From: Pezicula radicicola
Lineage: Eukaryota > Ascomycota > Leotiomycetes > Helotiales > Dermateaceae
Assembly (NCBI GenBank): GCA_003008705.1
Contig: PDUO01000003.1
Span: forward strand, 554,827-618,826
Direction: 5' to 3'
DNA length: 64,000 nt
The translations under genes were made by a program, and so were the position numbers. The notes under the pieces are model-generated. The model did no database searches, was not told where the DNA came from, and worked only from the letters and a program-made list of their open reading frames with translations. Below, one piece after another: positions 1 to 11,484 of this stretch (its first letter is position 1; the number at the start of each line of letters is the position of its first letter).

Positions 1-1649
1 TGTAAGGTTTCAAAATCTCTCGGGATTGTAGCTTGCTCCTCATCCACACCACCTAACACACCCCCCTGCACCCGCTTTTCATCAAATTCTCTACCCTTCC
101 CCTTTACCAACGTAGATCGACTTCTACTCTTCTTATATTCCCCTCCCACAGTCGGGCCACCAGGTCCTTCTCTCTCCCCAGAGCTTGAAAGCATGAACCA
201 TATTGTGCACAAGCTAGAAGCAAGAATGAAGCTCGTTAAGAACCAGGCAGCCCCTTTATCTGCCTTTTTGGCCGGCGTGATTTGGGTTACAGCAGGTATT
301 GCAGAGGAGTTGTGGCCTGCGTTGGGATCCGAAGCACTTGTTCCGCCAGTGCTGTTTGTTAGAGGTGCCTGAGATTGTTGGATTAGAGTTCCGAGGATCA
401 CTTCCATGGCTGCCATTTCTTGGCCAACCCCATTACTTCCGTCCCATGTAGCATTGTCGTTCCACTTCAACCCACAAACTTGTCCGCTTGGGACGGAGAT
501 GCCGGATACTGTGCCAATGCATTGAGCTGCTGCAGCTTCGGCCGACGAGCGTAGAAGACCGATGATCGTGTCATAGGTATATGGTGCCATTTGAGTTGTC
601 GCAGCCATCCAACGAGAAAGATAAGCTTTGAAGGAATGCTGATCAACATTACAAGCATTAGAAGCTTCGCATATGTCTGTCATAGCGCCGTTGGGAAAGT
701 AAATCTGTGAGATGCGAGTTAAGAGACCAGTAGTCCGATTTTCCCATAAAGCATCACCATTAGTCTGGAAAATAGTAAGCCAGATGATCTCAATCTAAAC
801 AGCAAGAACGTACGTAGTTATACAGAGTAGCAGCCCCAATCAGCATGGTTCCAGCGTTGTAACTCCACTGGTTGTGGTCGACTTGGGAACAATTAAGGTT
901 GGAGTCGGAATTGTCATAAACATTGAAGTCGTCATCAATCAGCTTGACAGCATACAACCAATCCCAGATCTTTGCAGCCCATTGCGCGTACTCATCATCG
1001 TTTGTGTACCTAGCCAGTCGGCTTGCAAGATTGAAGAGACAACCATTCGCAATGGTATTCTTGAGGTTGTAACCTAAATTGGCCGGTTCAACCTGCCACC
1101 TAATCCCCCCTCCACACGATCCTGTATCCCATCGAGCAATCTGTTCGTTGTAAACGGCTTGAGCGAGGGAAAGCCAAGAAGGCGAACCAGCTGGTGGATT
1201 CGGAAAGTTGGTCTCGGCAGCGGATAGAGCCGCCATTCCCCAGAAAGCTTGATCATCGTTACCCATAGTGAAGGTTTCGTTTGGAGGCATGTAATCATTG
1301 TACGGGCCGACTTGAAATAGCAAGGCTTGTGAGACGACTGAATTGTAGGTGGAATCTCCAGTGTAATGCCAATAATCCACCATTGCGCCCATGAGTGCAC
1401 CGCATTCCCACCAGTAATACGGCTGGGGTAACAGTCCTGGAGTTTGTCCGCTTGTGTTTCCCTTGTAGTAGGACATCACGCCGTATGCAATATCGGCGGC
1501 GGCACTTTTTATGGAATCTGCCGCCATCAACATGAATTTCGAGACCTTGGGAAAAACATACCCTGGGAATTAATATCCAGTTCAATGGCCATGATGTGAT
1601 GCGCCAGGAACAGCCAAAGCAAGACGCAAAACGACGTTAAGTTGGCCAT
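1..1649 (-). CDS. GH76 alpha-1,6-mannanase, Dfg5/Dcw1 type (C-terminus off window)
   Basis: Three exons: 1649-1562, 1517-814 and 764-1, with introns 1561-1518 (GTATGT..GCAG) and 813-765 (GTACGT..CCAG). The start at 1649 gives a hydrophobic signal peptide ([18 protein letters not shown]). Exon 2 is glycoside hydrolase family 76: aromatic-rich [13 protein letters not shown], then the paired catalytic aspartates in [11 protein letters not shown]. Dfg5/Dcw1 enzymes are thought to link GPI proteins to cell-wall glucan by acting on the GPI mannan core. After the catalytic domain a Ser/Thr/Asn-rich linker leads to a hydrophobic segment (forward about 180-235) and a basic, Arg/Lys-rich tail. That is a type-I membrane layout rather than a clean GPI signal. 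The frame is still open at base 1, so the last residues are missing. Family is secure; exact substrate is inferred. Confidence 0.9.
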
Positions 1650-2537
1650 GTTGAACTGCAGCGTTGAAGTGATGGGCAGCAATAATGAGGAAATGGGTGG
1701 GATATTTTAACCAGTAGTCATGGTCCCAGTACTTGTTATCTAGGTAGGTACAAGTAGAGAAAACGGAAGAGGAAGGAATAGATCAGTAGTCTACCCACGG
1801 CAACCTTAATACGCACTATCGCATACCTTGAGGCATACTTGCACGAGTGAGATGATGAAGATCAAGGACAAAGAAAAGCTTGAACCAGGCCAAATGCGGA
1901 ATTTGGGACCTATACCTATACCTGCTTTACTTACCATGGCGTCGTGCTAGGTGTGTGCTAGGTGGGCTTGGTGCCAGGTCCCCCGGATGGATGCGGATGT
2001 CATATTGTCAGGTGCCTCTGTTCAACGTTGGACACAATGGCATACTGCAGGCTAACGCAATCACTCAGAATAATGAGGCAGGGATTCTCATCTCCTCACA
2101 ACGCTTGTTTAAGCCTCGAGGCAACATCGCCAAGGAGTCTGGGGTCGAATATGGCTTCAGTGCTTCGAAGCTTCGACCTCTCAGGGGCACAAAAGTACAA
2201 AGTACAGTACAGGCACAAACACGCTGTAGTACACCTATTGTGGTCGAACGACTTCTCTGCGACAGGTGCTCAGGAAGGTAATCCAAGAGTAAAGAGTGGT
2301 GGTGGTCTGAGAAGTTGATAAGGTGGGTTGGTAGTGGTGGGTAGCATTGCGATTCAGATTCAGATCTCCAGCAGTCCAGCTAGGTACGTAGCTGGCATGA
2401 ACCTAAGTGGAGGATGAAAGAATTTGGCACGTGATGCAGAAACACGGACGTGACTTCAAACGCGACCCTTCTTTCAACGACCTCCCTTCACTCGACCAAC
2501 TTCATCATCAACAACATCAACATCGACGGCGGCCAAG
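1650..2537. other. Intergenic, between divergent GH76 and F-box genes
   Basis: No convincing gene. Several open frames exist here but show no domain, no intron signals and no signal peptide. The stretch should hold the divergent promoters of both flanking genes. Confidence 0.5.
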
Positions 2538-4149
2538 ATGGCGGATCTGCACGCAATCCAGAAGAGAATACTTCGCATGGATGAGGACAGTGGGAAGGAA
2601 TTGACTGATATGGTGGCAAGAGTCCAAGGCATACTTGATATTGGGTCGTTCAAGTCAAACTTCATCAGTCATGCCACGCACAACTTATGCCTTCAGAAAT
2701 TCCAGATTCTCGACTCGGAAAAACTCAAAGGCTGCCCTCTAGACAATGGTCGCCATGACCATCTGCCAATTGATAACTTCTCGCTTGGCTCACTCGACCT
2801 CTTACCTCGTGAGATAATACAAACAATCCTATTGGACCTCGACCTCTTCACCTTGACCTTACTTAGGGCCACCAGTCAGTCAATGCGTCTTGCTGTTGAT
2901 AGCCTGCCACAATATCGGGACATCGTCAAACATGCACCCAATAGTCTCCGTGGAATCCTGAGCCTTGAGCTTGGCAAGTGGATCTCTTGTCGACGACTCC
3001 ATAGTCAACTCGTCCAAACAGACTGCTCGACCTGCAAAGGGTTTGGTGGATATCTCTATCTTCCGACCTGCAGGCGTGTCTGCTATTTCTGCTATACTCA
3101 TAAAGAGAAATGGTCCCCTTGGACGGCAGCGAAAGCAAAAGCACATTATGAGCTGAAGCCTTCAGATCTCGCTGGACTTCCAACGGCAAGAACACTTCCA
3201 GGTCGTTATGGATTAATTCATGAGAAGAAGCATCGATCAAGAATCAGTTTGATTGATGTCAGTGCAGTGCGGAAAGCTGCAGTGCTGCTCCATGGTTCAG
3301 AGCGGAAAGCAGCGAGGTACGCCTATCGTCGTCCGGTCCTGTGAAGTTACTAACTATTATAGTGTACGACTACTTCGACGTATAGATCGTTTGACTAATT
3401 GGCAGGCAAGGCTTCAAGCTTGGCAGAGCATGCCTCAGAACAGAAGACCTGCTCGCGCACCTGCGGTGCCCGCCTATACACAAGAGATAGATCTTGAGGA
3501 CTGTGATCCTCAACGTTCTATGTGTATTGTTCGTTTTCCGTGGCTCAATAAGAAAGATGGCTCTTCTGACTATGGGGTTGCTTGCACCATGTGCAGGGAA
3601 AATATTGACACCGACAGTCATGCAGGCTGGAAGAAAGTCACGTCATTGTACACCCAAAACCAGTATATCTATCATATGGTGACATGTCGCGAGACGTTCC
3701 AAGAGCTGAGGAAGTTTCTCCGTGAAAGGACAAAACATGGACTTCCGATGGAGGTCAAAGATTCCTGTGCTTATGCTTGTGCTGGACCCCCATTGTCAAA
3801 CCACCTGGAGCAAAATAGGCTCGGTTTTACACAGTACTGGTGGCGAGTGGAGAACTACATGCTCCCTCATGATGGCGATATCAATGGTGACGGTTGCAGA
3901 AAAGTCTGCCCAAAACATAAATTCCCCCTGGTTCCTAGCGACGTCGAAGCTAAGTTCGAGGCCAGCCGCCTGCACCATTGTACGAAACCTGACGGTCGGC
4001 TGAAGAAACAGCCAACATTAAAAGGCATCACTATAAACAGCACTCAATTCTATAAAGATGAGCCCTGGCGTGTGTTTAATTGGATCGACTGGGATGAAAT
4101 ACTTAGGACTAGATTTGGAAGGGACAGGCCTGCGATCGAAAGTCCTTGA
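2538..4149 (+). CDS. F-box protein with Cys-rich segment
   Basis: Two exons, 2538-3316 and 3363-4149, giving 521 aa. The intron 3317-3362 (GTACGC..TTATAG) has a clear TTACTAAC branch site; splicing creates AG|T (Ser) and joins the two frames exactly. A leucine-rich F-box-like segment lies near residues 85-130 (SLDLLPREIIQTILLDLDL). It is followed by a cysteine cluster (CSTCKGFGG..CRRVCYFC) common in fungal F-box proteins and possibly zinc-binding. The C-terminal half has further Cys/His pairs (CTMCRENID, CRKVCPKHK) but no recognised repeat such as LRR or WD40. The family role is substrate recognition in an SCF ubiquitin ligase; the substrate is unknown. The ATG at 2538 is the first in frame before the F-box. 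Confidence 0.75.
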
Positions 4150-4936
4150 ACAGGCTAGATTTCATCTCCAAGTACATCGAAGTTTTAACACTGCTCTAGC
4201 AGTAGAAACAGTTTCGAGAAAATTTTGGTAAAGGGGATACATACACTGCCCGGCTTGAAGATTGAAGCTGCTCTACCTCGGTGTAAGATGCAGTGCGTGT
4301 GCTACGGCGATTCGAGATCTGAAACATCAGCCTGAGGTCGTTGGTTCTCAACTCTCTGCCAGTATAAGTCAGCTGCCACAAGCAAAAGTCCACCATACTC
4401 AAGTTTTGAGAAGTCAATTCTCAATGCGAAGCGTCCAATCTCCCAGGCTAGCAGTCATACATTGAAAGTTCTGAGGCATGTTGACCACACCAATATTATT
4501 GGTGAATGTGTTGCTACGCGATATGCATATACCTTGGTCTGTCATACAGCTGTGTACCTCTTGAGTTGAGTGAAAATGCCGCCTTGCCAGCGGAATTACA
4601 ACTGCATTTAGCATGGCAACACAACCAACACGTTTTAACCCGCTGTGTTGAGCAACATGTGCTCCAATGGTCGTATGAGAGACTAAGGGATAAGGTCATT
4701 GTAGGAGATGATTGAAGGAAAGCGAGTTCAGAAGTGGTCTGTATAAAATATCTATATACTAGCCGTTTACTCTTAAGGCACAAAGCCACTACAAGCAAAA
4801 TAGATAGTTTCAACCGCATCTTAATAATAAATATGTTTAGTATATACGAAAACTACAACTGTGCAATTGATTCATCATCCTTGATTCCAATCAACAACCT
4901 AATATATCATTTAACCTCCCCCTCCAAACCACCCAT
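4150..4936. other. Intergenic, no gene seen
   Basis: 3' flank of the F-box gene and downstream of the broken hydratase. Short open frames on both strands show no domain. Confidence 0.5.
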
Positions 4937-6360
4937 TCAAGCAAGAACACCATGACCCACATCAGTAAACCCGTTCGTCGCCTCCTTTACACCAACCCCA
5001 TTAAACACCTTCTTACATACACCACTCAGCCCCTTACTCTTCGGTGGATCAAGCGGCATTGAAAGTCCAACGCGATCCTGAGTATATAAGTTCCTAGACC
5101 ACTATCTTGATCCGCTTCCGTACTAAGTTCCTTACGACACGTATCAACTAATAATCGAATGAGATCCGGTCTCATGTAATGACCTCCGAAATCTGCTAGT
5201 GCTTTGGGGAGGTGGCATTCATTAAGATCGATCTACCAAGGTGTCAAGAGTCAGTATCGTCTCCCAAGAAAATCTAGCAAATAAGCAAGCAAGCTAGAAT
5301 TAAACATTATTTATAAAAGAAAGTGGGAAAAGAGTGAACATACATCAACGAAAATCAATCCTTCGAAATCAGAATCCGGTTTAGCAAGTAACTGACCCAT
5401 CAGGACCAAAGATCCTCGAATGTCTATTATACCTCTCCAGCGTCTCAACATCCACACCCTCCGGTGTGTTCTTCGCTACACCTTCCCGTGATATACGTTG
5501 GAAGGGCGCAAGTACATAAGTACAGGTTTCGATGGCATAAGCGGGGGGTACGATGTCGGAATTTGGGTCTGAGATGTTTGTGTAGGGATCTATTTTTGTG
5601 CGGGTTTCTTGGTTGGGCTAGATGGGCCAAGCTGCGATGTGAACGTGTTTTGAGGGGGTTTAGTATTAAATAGGAAGAGGGAAGAGGGGAAGGGAGATAT
5701 AGTTGTTCACCATCAGCACAATTCATAGCCTTCAAAAAAGGATTCATATTCTCCCAACAATTCAACTGACCAACTCACCCAATATCAGTCTGAGTAACAC
5801 TCCGAAACGTATCACCAATCCCATCACCGAAACCCAATTTCTCTACATGAATGGGCTTGATTTTTCGACGATAATTAAGAATTTCTCCTTGCGGCGATAT
5901 CAGGACTTGAGCTAGGTGGAGCGAAGAGAGATCGATTTCTGAGTAGCCTAGTGAGACGAAGATACTGATATTGCGTGCTGCGAATCGGATTCTCCTCATC
6001 TCGGGTGAGGAGAATGGGAGACTGTTTTCTTTGTAGGCTTTTAGGAAGGGGAGGGATTGTTGGTAGTTGATCTTCCACATCCAGTAGGGGTATCTGGGGA
6101 TCCCTGTACTTGCTTGTAAGCGTACTAGCTTATGTAGAACAAAGAGAAATAGTGCTCAAGCTTGTATTTATTGAGTATATAGTTTCCAAGGGGGACAAGA
6201 ATATAAACATACAAACTTCTGGAAAAGCAACGAGTTTACACCCTGCCTTCCCAGCCTCATTGATCCAATGAATTGTCTTCCGTACTGATTTTTCAAGGTT
6301 GAACCAGCCAGGCTCGGCTTGTACAGCTGCGGCTTTGTATTGTTTGATTGAGGCAGGCAT
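4937..6360 (-). pseudogene. Cyanide hydratase / nitrilase-family pseudogene
   Basis: Reading down from 6360, the N-terminus ([24 protein letters not shown]) is typical of fungal cyanide hydratases, which convert HCN to formamide. Intron 6212-6104 joins FPEV to [18 protein letters not shown]. The catalytic triad can be placed: Glu in VAFPEV, Lys in [12 protein letters not shown], Cys in [10 protein letters not shown]. The frame is broken repeatedly. TGA at 5777-5775 stands where Arg is expected before VGQLNCWEN (CGA to TGA). Extra sequence near 5690-5635 separates GEQ from [11 protein letters not shown] at 5620-5618 replaces the expected Tyr of AWPIYP. Frameshifts lie near 5395 and 5080. An apparently good intron (about 5343-5233) still joins GLIFVD to IDLNECHL, and the tail ends with TGA at 4939-4937. 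Homology is spread over the full length, so this is a decayed whole gene, not a fragment. Sequencing errors could explain some but hardly all lesions. Confidence 0.85.
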
Positions 6361-7507
6361 TTTGCAGATTCTGGCATCTGAAATATTCTTGAATATTGAG
6401 TTGAAACTTTTCAGAGTGTTTGGCTTATTTGGTGGGAACTCTGCTTGTCTGCTAATTTTTTATAAATTTCTTACCGTCTTATCCGAGGAGAAAGAGCATC
6501 CTCGGGATGTAGTCTTGATCGTGGAATGAGATCATTGTGGTCGCCATCCAGACCCAGATTGAGGACAAAGTATATCTTCGGAATATGGTTTGGATATTGG
6601 TATGAGATCATTGTGTCCGCCTTTCAAATCCCTGCTGAGGACAAAGGAAGATAAATGTAAGTAGAAAGGGGAAGTGTTGAGGTATGTGAACAGACATGGA
6701 AATTTCGACCCTTGAAAACAGTGTTGAAGAACTCGCTTGGGTTCAATTAATGAAGGAGAATGCTCCTTCAAGCAATTAGAAAGGGGAGTGAGAGCAGCAT
6801 TGTGACGACCGAAAAGTATTCCGATGAACCTATAAGAAACCAAACGAGGTGATGTAAATGGCACCGATCTCAAAGTAAATTTGACAGTAAACATAGCAGT
6901 CGCAAAGATAAGGGAAGTTAACAAAACTGGTCACTTATTCAGGGCCCTTTGTTAGCGGTATGCTCCTCAAAATAGATAGGCACAAAGGCAAGATAGTCCT
7001 TAAACTCAACTAATAGTAGAACGAGGGGCTTGATAACGAATTGAAAGACAAATGGTGGTATCTAGGTTCTGATGGCAGAGTGCTACACGGATCCGCAATT
7101 TGATGTCTTAAAAGCGGGCTTTAGACGAGAGGTGTCGTGAAATTCATCCACTTGTGGTGGAAAATTGCCAATATACTAATAAGGCATAAGGATGTCATGT
7201 CTCCTAGCGGTGATTTACGTGGTGGGAGAGATCTCGATCTTCTGCTGGCGCTGGAGTTTGCATCTGGAAGAAAGTAAGGAATGCTTATCCGGGCCAATTA
7301 GAGATAATAATCTAACCCCATTCCAACCACGCCTGGTAGCTCTCCTGTATCGTATGTAGTAGTATAGATAGTAGACACAGCCTGTGAGGGCAAAGTCGTC
7401 TACTCGCAAAACGCCAATCAGCTCATTCCAACGTTATTGTATGATACCAAAACACCGACTGCAAAGTTCTCACCCATTTTCCGTTCCCAAATATTCCATA
7501 GATACTC
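6361..7507. other. Intergenic with a short direct duplication
   Basis: No gene supported; a 130-residue minus-strand frame (6924-6532) has no recognisable domain. Two imperfect copies of a roughly 50-nt unit start near 6525 and 6598, sharing ATGAGATCATTGTG and GAGGACAAAG. Confidence 0.45.
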
Positions 7508-8899
7508 TCAACCGAAACGGACAGAACCTTGACGTTGTGGATGAGATCCGGGAGCAGGCACTCCAAACTTCGGACGCGGTCGAAGAGATGCAGCATATTT
7601 AGCTATACGATCCGCTGCCTCGTTTTGTTTCCTTGGTATGTGCCAAAAGGATATATTTTCACAGCGTTCAACTTGGAGCAACCGAAGTCTTTTGAGTAAA
7701 ATTTCCCAGAGATCTTGATTTTTTATCCATTCCCCAGTGCGCTTCTTCCACCCATTATTTTCCCAGGACTTGGCCCAGTCCGTAGCGCCATCTACGACAT
7801 ACGTAGAATCGGTCGTGATGATCAGATGAGCGGATTCTTTTGGACCGCAGAAATTCATCTCCTCATCTGTCCGCGCAAATTCAAGAGCTGCAACAACGGC
7901 GCGAAGTTCAGCTCGGTTGCTCGTGTGTTTGTGAGACCTACCAGTAGGGCCAACATCTTCTAGACGAAAGTAAAATTGGCCATTGATAGTATGGGCTCCT
8001 CTTGGCGGGGTCCACGGCTTCGGGATAGTGGAGTGCTGGTAGACAAAGCCACAGCCGGCTTCTGGGTCTTCCCCGCCGTTGTTACTGCAAGATCCATCCG
8101 TAAACATAAGCCTACTACAACGATTATGAAGCCCAATAAAAGACTGCCCATTCTTATGTTCGAAGAGTTCTCGAGGAGTGGAACCATGGGCATTGAAAAC
8201 CTTAGGGTATGTCTTCGGGAGGTGCTTGGGTCTGTCTCCTGATGAAGCCGAGCTCTCTGTAGTTCGGGGTTGGTCCTGAATTGGCTGCAGTCCGTTATGG
8301 GAGAGTGAATCATTGTCAACTCTTCGCCTCCCTGCGCGGGCGGCCTCCTGCTCTTCTTCCTTGCGCGACCGTTTCCGTACGACAGGTGCTCCGTGGCTTT
8401 GTCGCGTATATGGCAACTTTTCGGGGTCGATATCTTGGGGTAGATCCATACGGTCCCAATTCGCAGAGAGGGAGACCGTGTTGGATACATGAATCATAGT
8501 CTTCAGTTCTTCCTGTATCTGAGACTTGGACCAGCCAGGTTTGGCATTCTCTGGAAGCAAGGCCCGCCGCACATAATCCTTCAGGGACGCTGTCCATTCT
8601 ACGCCCTCTTTCCGTTCAAAAATTGTAGCCCAGCATTCTTCACGAATGTGATCGTAAAGTCTATTTCTTGAGTCAAACTTGGCTCTACAGTGATTGCAGA
8701 TCTGGCGAGCATTTTCATAAGACAGACGGACAGTTATGGCTTCCTCCGCTGTTATAGCTGCCCTGTAATCTGCCTCAGCTACGTCAAGGGTAGCCTTAGC
8801 TCTTATTGTCCGAATGCGCGCTTGGGCGCGTTCTTCCTCCAGCGTCAATGAAGGCATTACAATCGCAAGCCTACAAAAGGCGTCAGGATATGGAGCCAT
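7508..8899 (-). CDS. Ribonuclease H1-like domain protein
   Basis: Single-exon frame of 463 aa. The first ATG is at 8899; a second in-frame ATG at 8857 (MPSLTLEEERAQ) is an equally good start. The N-terminal half is charged and holds one Cys2-His-Cys-like unit (CNHC..H..C, about residues 67-89). The C-terminal third is an RNase H fold with the four acidic catalytic positions in order: MFTDGSC, SNRAELRAV, TDSTYVVDG, NEAADRIAK. This predicts cleavage of RNA in RNA:DNA hybrids. Such standalone proteins are common in ascomycetes, often expanded and linked to NUDIX or HET genes. No reverse transcriptase is attached and no RIP decay is seen, so it is not a retroelement remnant. The cellular role is unknown. 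Confidence 0.85.
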   Translation of the reverse strand: MAPYPDAFCRLAIVMPSLTLEEERAQARIRTIRAKATLDVAEADYRAAITAEEAITVRLSYENARQICNHCRAKFDSRNRLYDHIREECWATIFERKEGVEWTASLKDYVRRALLPENAKPGWSKSQIQEELKTMIHVSNTVSLSANWDRMDLPQDIDPEKLPYTRQSHGAPVVRKRSRKEEEQEAARAGRRRVDNDSLSHNGLQPIQDQPRTTESSASSGDRPKHLPKTYPKVFNAHGSTPRELFEHKNGQSFIGLHNRCSRLMFTDGSCSNNGGEDPEAGCGFVYQHSTIPKPWTPPRGAHTINGQFYFRLEDVGPTGRSHKHTSNRAELRAVVAALEFARTDEEMNFCGPKESAHLIITTDSTYVVDGATDWAKSWENNGWKKRTGEWIKNQDLWEILLKRLRLLQVERCENISFWHIPRKQNEAADRIAKYAASLRPRPKFGVPAPGSHPQRQGSVRFG

Positions 8900-9417
8900 T
8901 GCAATTTGCCTAGATCACAGCTGTGACTGTTGGGTGATGGTGAAAGTAGGATGGTTTTTGATGAGCTAAGAGCCGTTATCGCAGGTATTCCGTGCCCTCC
9001 AACACCAGCTCGCCCAATTGTTCCAGTATCAATGCATAAATTAGCCTCCACTTGGTATTCCTCAAGCTCAACCCAATTCACCTCCCCAATCCAAAGCTTG
9101 ATGTTGCTCAACGTATTATCCCAGCCCCTGAGGTCGATGTGTCCAGCGCATTTCGCGCGATGGCTAAGGCTGTCAAATCTGCGTAGGAGGGAGGGTGTCG
9201 TTTCCAAAAATGACTGTAATCGCGTTGATTGTGTATCGAGATATGTAGGTAGCATGCAGGTACGAACTTGTAGCGAGGGGTCAAAAAGGACGCGGGGTTT
9301 CAGCCCACCCCGGATTTGAGGTTCTGGGTCCAACCAATCAGAGCGATGTAGTCTAAGGTATGTACCTAAATCGTGTATCGAAGAATGGAACAGAAATGGG
9401 GATCTGAGAAAATCCAA
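8857..9417 (-). CDS. Hypothetical protein, 186 aa
   Basis: Continuous frame ending at 8857, overlapping the RNase H start by 43 nt in another frame. Contains charged and Trp-bearing segments (LRGWDNTLSNIKLWIGEV) that look coding, but no domain is recognised and no intron is needed. It may be an upstream exon or a small separate gene. The opposite strand is also open for 129 codons across much of it, so the call is weak. Confidence 0.3.
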   Translation of the reverse strand: MDFLRSPFLFHSSIHDLGTYLRLHRSDWLDPEPQIRGGLKPRVLFDPSLQVRTCMLPTYLDTQSTRLQSFLETTPSLLRRFDSLSHRAKCAGHIDLRGWDNTLSNIKLWIGEVNWVELEEYQVEANLCIDTGTIGRAGVGGHGIPAITALSSSKTILLSPSPNSHSCDLGKLQWLHILTPFVGLRL

Positions 9418-10507
9418 TGAGATACTGTAGAGTTTATCAATGCCTCCTTCTACTTCAAAAATACGTATTCCTGGAAATTTCTTAGATGTGTATACAGAGG
9501 TGTTGAAGGAGCTGGTTAATAGGTAAATAGATTGTTCTTTCGGGTGCTGATGGACCTGATTGGTTGAGCGAAAAGACTATCCGCTTTTGAGCCAACTGTA
9601 CATATGGTGCGATGTGCAACAAAATAAGTCTTATGGTCATGCGGCACTAGTCAGCAAAGTTCACCCTACGTCATATCTCCTCCGGTTCTCTAAGTTTCCT
9701 GTTCAGCACGCTGTTGTATAAGATAGGTACCTATCTTCATGTTTTCTTCTACATAGATGCTGATTAAATGGTCTATTCATTGACCAACGGCTTCAAGAAT
9801 CTTCTCACGATGTCTTAAGGTCTCCTTAATAGTTTGACTGCTCTGCCAACACATCATCTAGAAAATTATAATGGCCAAAGTGTGTATTTTATTCTCTAGT
9901 AAGTAATATTTAAGAGTTGTTTTCTAAGTGCCTTCTAAAACCTTGGATTCACCGGGGACCGGCATTAGAACCTGCCTGCGTAGACGTGTATCCCAAAGTA
10001 TCACATGATCTGTGTCTTCACCCTCTGGTCTTAGGTTGGTACCTACATAAATCCCAATAAGCAAATTTGTCCCACGCCAAACCGAGAGGATAGCACCTGT
10101 AAGGACAGTCGAACCCACACAGCTGCGCTCACAACTAACAACTTCAATGAAGTTGGTTACCATTGCCATGGAAGTAAAAGCAAGAGCTCTCAGAGCTTCC
10201 TCTCGAGAGGTTACCGCCAAATACAAAAAATCAGTTCGCCTGGTTTCTGTTTCGACAGTTTTGACATTTGTTTTCTTTTTCACGTTATTGGTTTGGTGTT
10301 TACCTACACTTTTTTGGTAAGTGGCCATTAAGAGTTGGTTTTGATTTTTTGCATTTTTCTTTGCTCTTGTTTATATACCTTACTTAGGTAGGCACGCCTC
10401 CTTAAATAGCCGCGGGCGGCTTTCAACGCAGCCTATGGTAATCTCGAATCCTTGATTGCTGGCAGCGCACGAGTGCAGTGTTTTAAGATTGAGCCCAGCA
10501 CAATCCA
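9418..10507. other. Intergenic with one unsupported 134-codon frame
   Basis: A minus-strand frame at 10328-9924 starts with a Lys/Thr-rich N-terminus and has no recognised domain. It is left as possible but unsupported. The rest holds nothing recognisable. Confidence 0.4.
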
Positions 10508-11484
10508 TTACATCGAAATCTTCCACTTCAACAAATCCTTCTCCACAATATCCTCCTTCTTAGACAGAAACTCATCAATATCCCAATTTGCAGACAGAAA
10601 CCTCCCGTTCAACCACATCAATTCCCTCGTTTGTCGACTTAGCCATACACAGAAAGCACCACAAAGATCAACACTATCTACCAAATCTACTTACGCTTCA
10701 GCATCCCGGTCACACTCTTCAAATAAAGCGCAGCATCAAGAAAAAGAGAAAGAATGGAGAGATCTCAAAAGTACTTACAAGGCAAATACACCTCAGGCGT
10801 ATTCCCCGCAGCAATGGGCGTCAAAACAGCCCCAGGATGCACATTCACACTCAACAGCCCATCCCCACCGAACTGCAATCCCAAATACTCAATAAACCTC
10901 GACTGCGAAAATTTACTCAGACAATACCCCGTATTAGCAATAGGACCCTTCATAACACAAGCCGCCAGACTCCCAATACAAATAAATGCCTTCGCTCCAT
11001 CTTCAGTTGAGAGTAGAAGAGGAATTAAGTAGTGAGCCGCATGGTAAGTACCGAGGGTATTGACGGCGAAATTTTGCTGGAACCATTCTGGTGAGCCTTC
11101 GGTTACTTTAAGGGTTACTCGACCGGCGTATCCTGAGTTTGGGATCAGGACATCGAGACGACCGAATTTAGTTTTGATGGTGGATGCGAGGGCTTCAACA
11201 CTATTAGCGGAAGTGATATCGCAAGCTACTACTTCAACATGAATGATAGGGTTGATTTCTTTGATTTTCTTTGCTACTCTTTCTAATTCATCGGTTTTGC
11301 GAGAGGATATGATGATTGTGGTTGCTGAATCTTCAGCGTAGGCGTAAGCGATGTGCTCGCCTATTCCGGAGGAAGCTCCTATGATGCAGACCGTGAAATT
11401 TGTGGGTAGGGATATAGTGCTAGGGTCGATGGTGGGATAGACATCTTTGTGTGTTTTGGCTGTGAAGTTATCCTCGGCAACCAT
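10508..11484 (-). CDS. Short-chain dehydrogenase/reductase (SDR)
   Basis: Two exons, 11484-10779 and 10686-10508; intron 10778-10687 (GTAAGT..AAGTAG). It is a classical SDR: cofactor motif TVCIIGASSGIG (TGxxxGxG-like), NSGYAG in place of NNAG, active-site Ser about 13 residues before YCLSK (catalytic Tyr/Lys), and VHPGAV after beta-6. Exon 2 encodes a typical SDR tail (VDLCGAFCVWLS, then WDIDEFLSKKEDIV), confirming the splice. IISSRKTDEL after beta-2 suggests NADP(H) preference. It is a single-domain cytosolic oxidoreductase; the substrate cannot be named. A second possible acceptor AG lies 8 nt downstream within ATTTGGTAG, so the exact junction is uncertain by a few residues. Confidence 0.88.

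Noticed and set aside
1880..2318. Overlapping frames of 118-133 codons between GH76 and F-box genes
   Set aside because: Three overlapping frames on both strands, no domain or splice signals.
8930..9319. 129-codon plus-strand frame
   Set aside because: No domain, opposite to a slightly better minus-strand frame; neither is strong.
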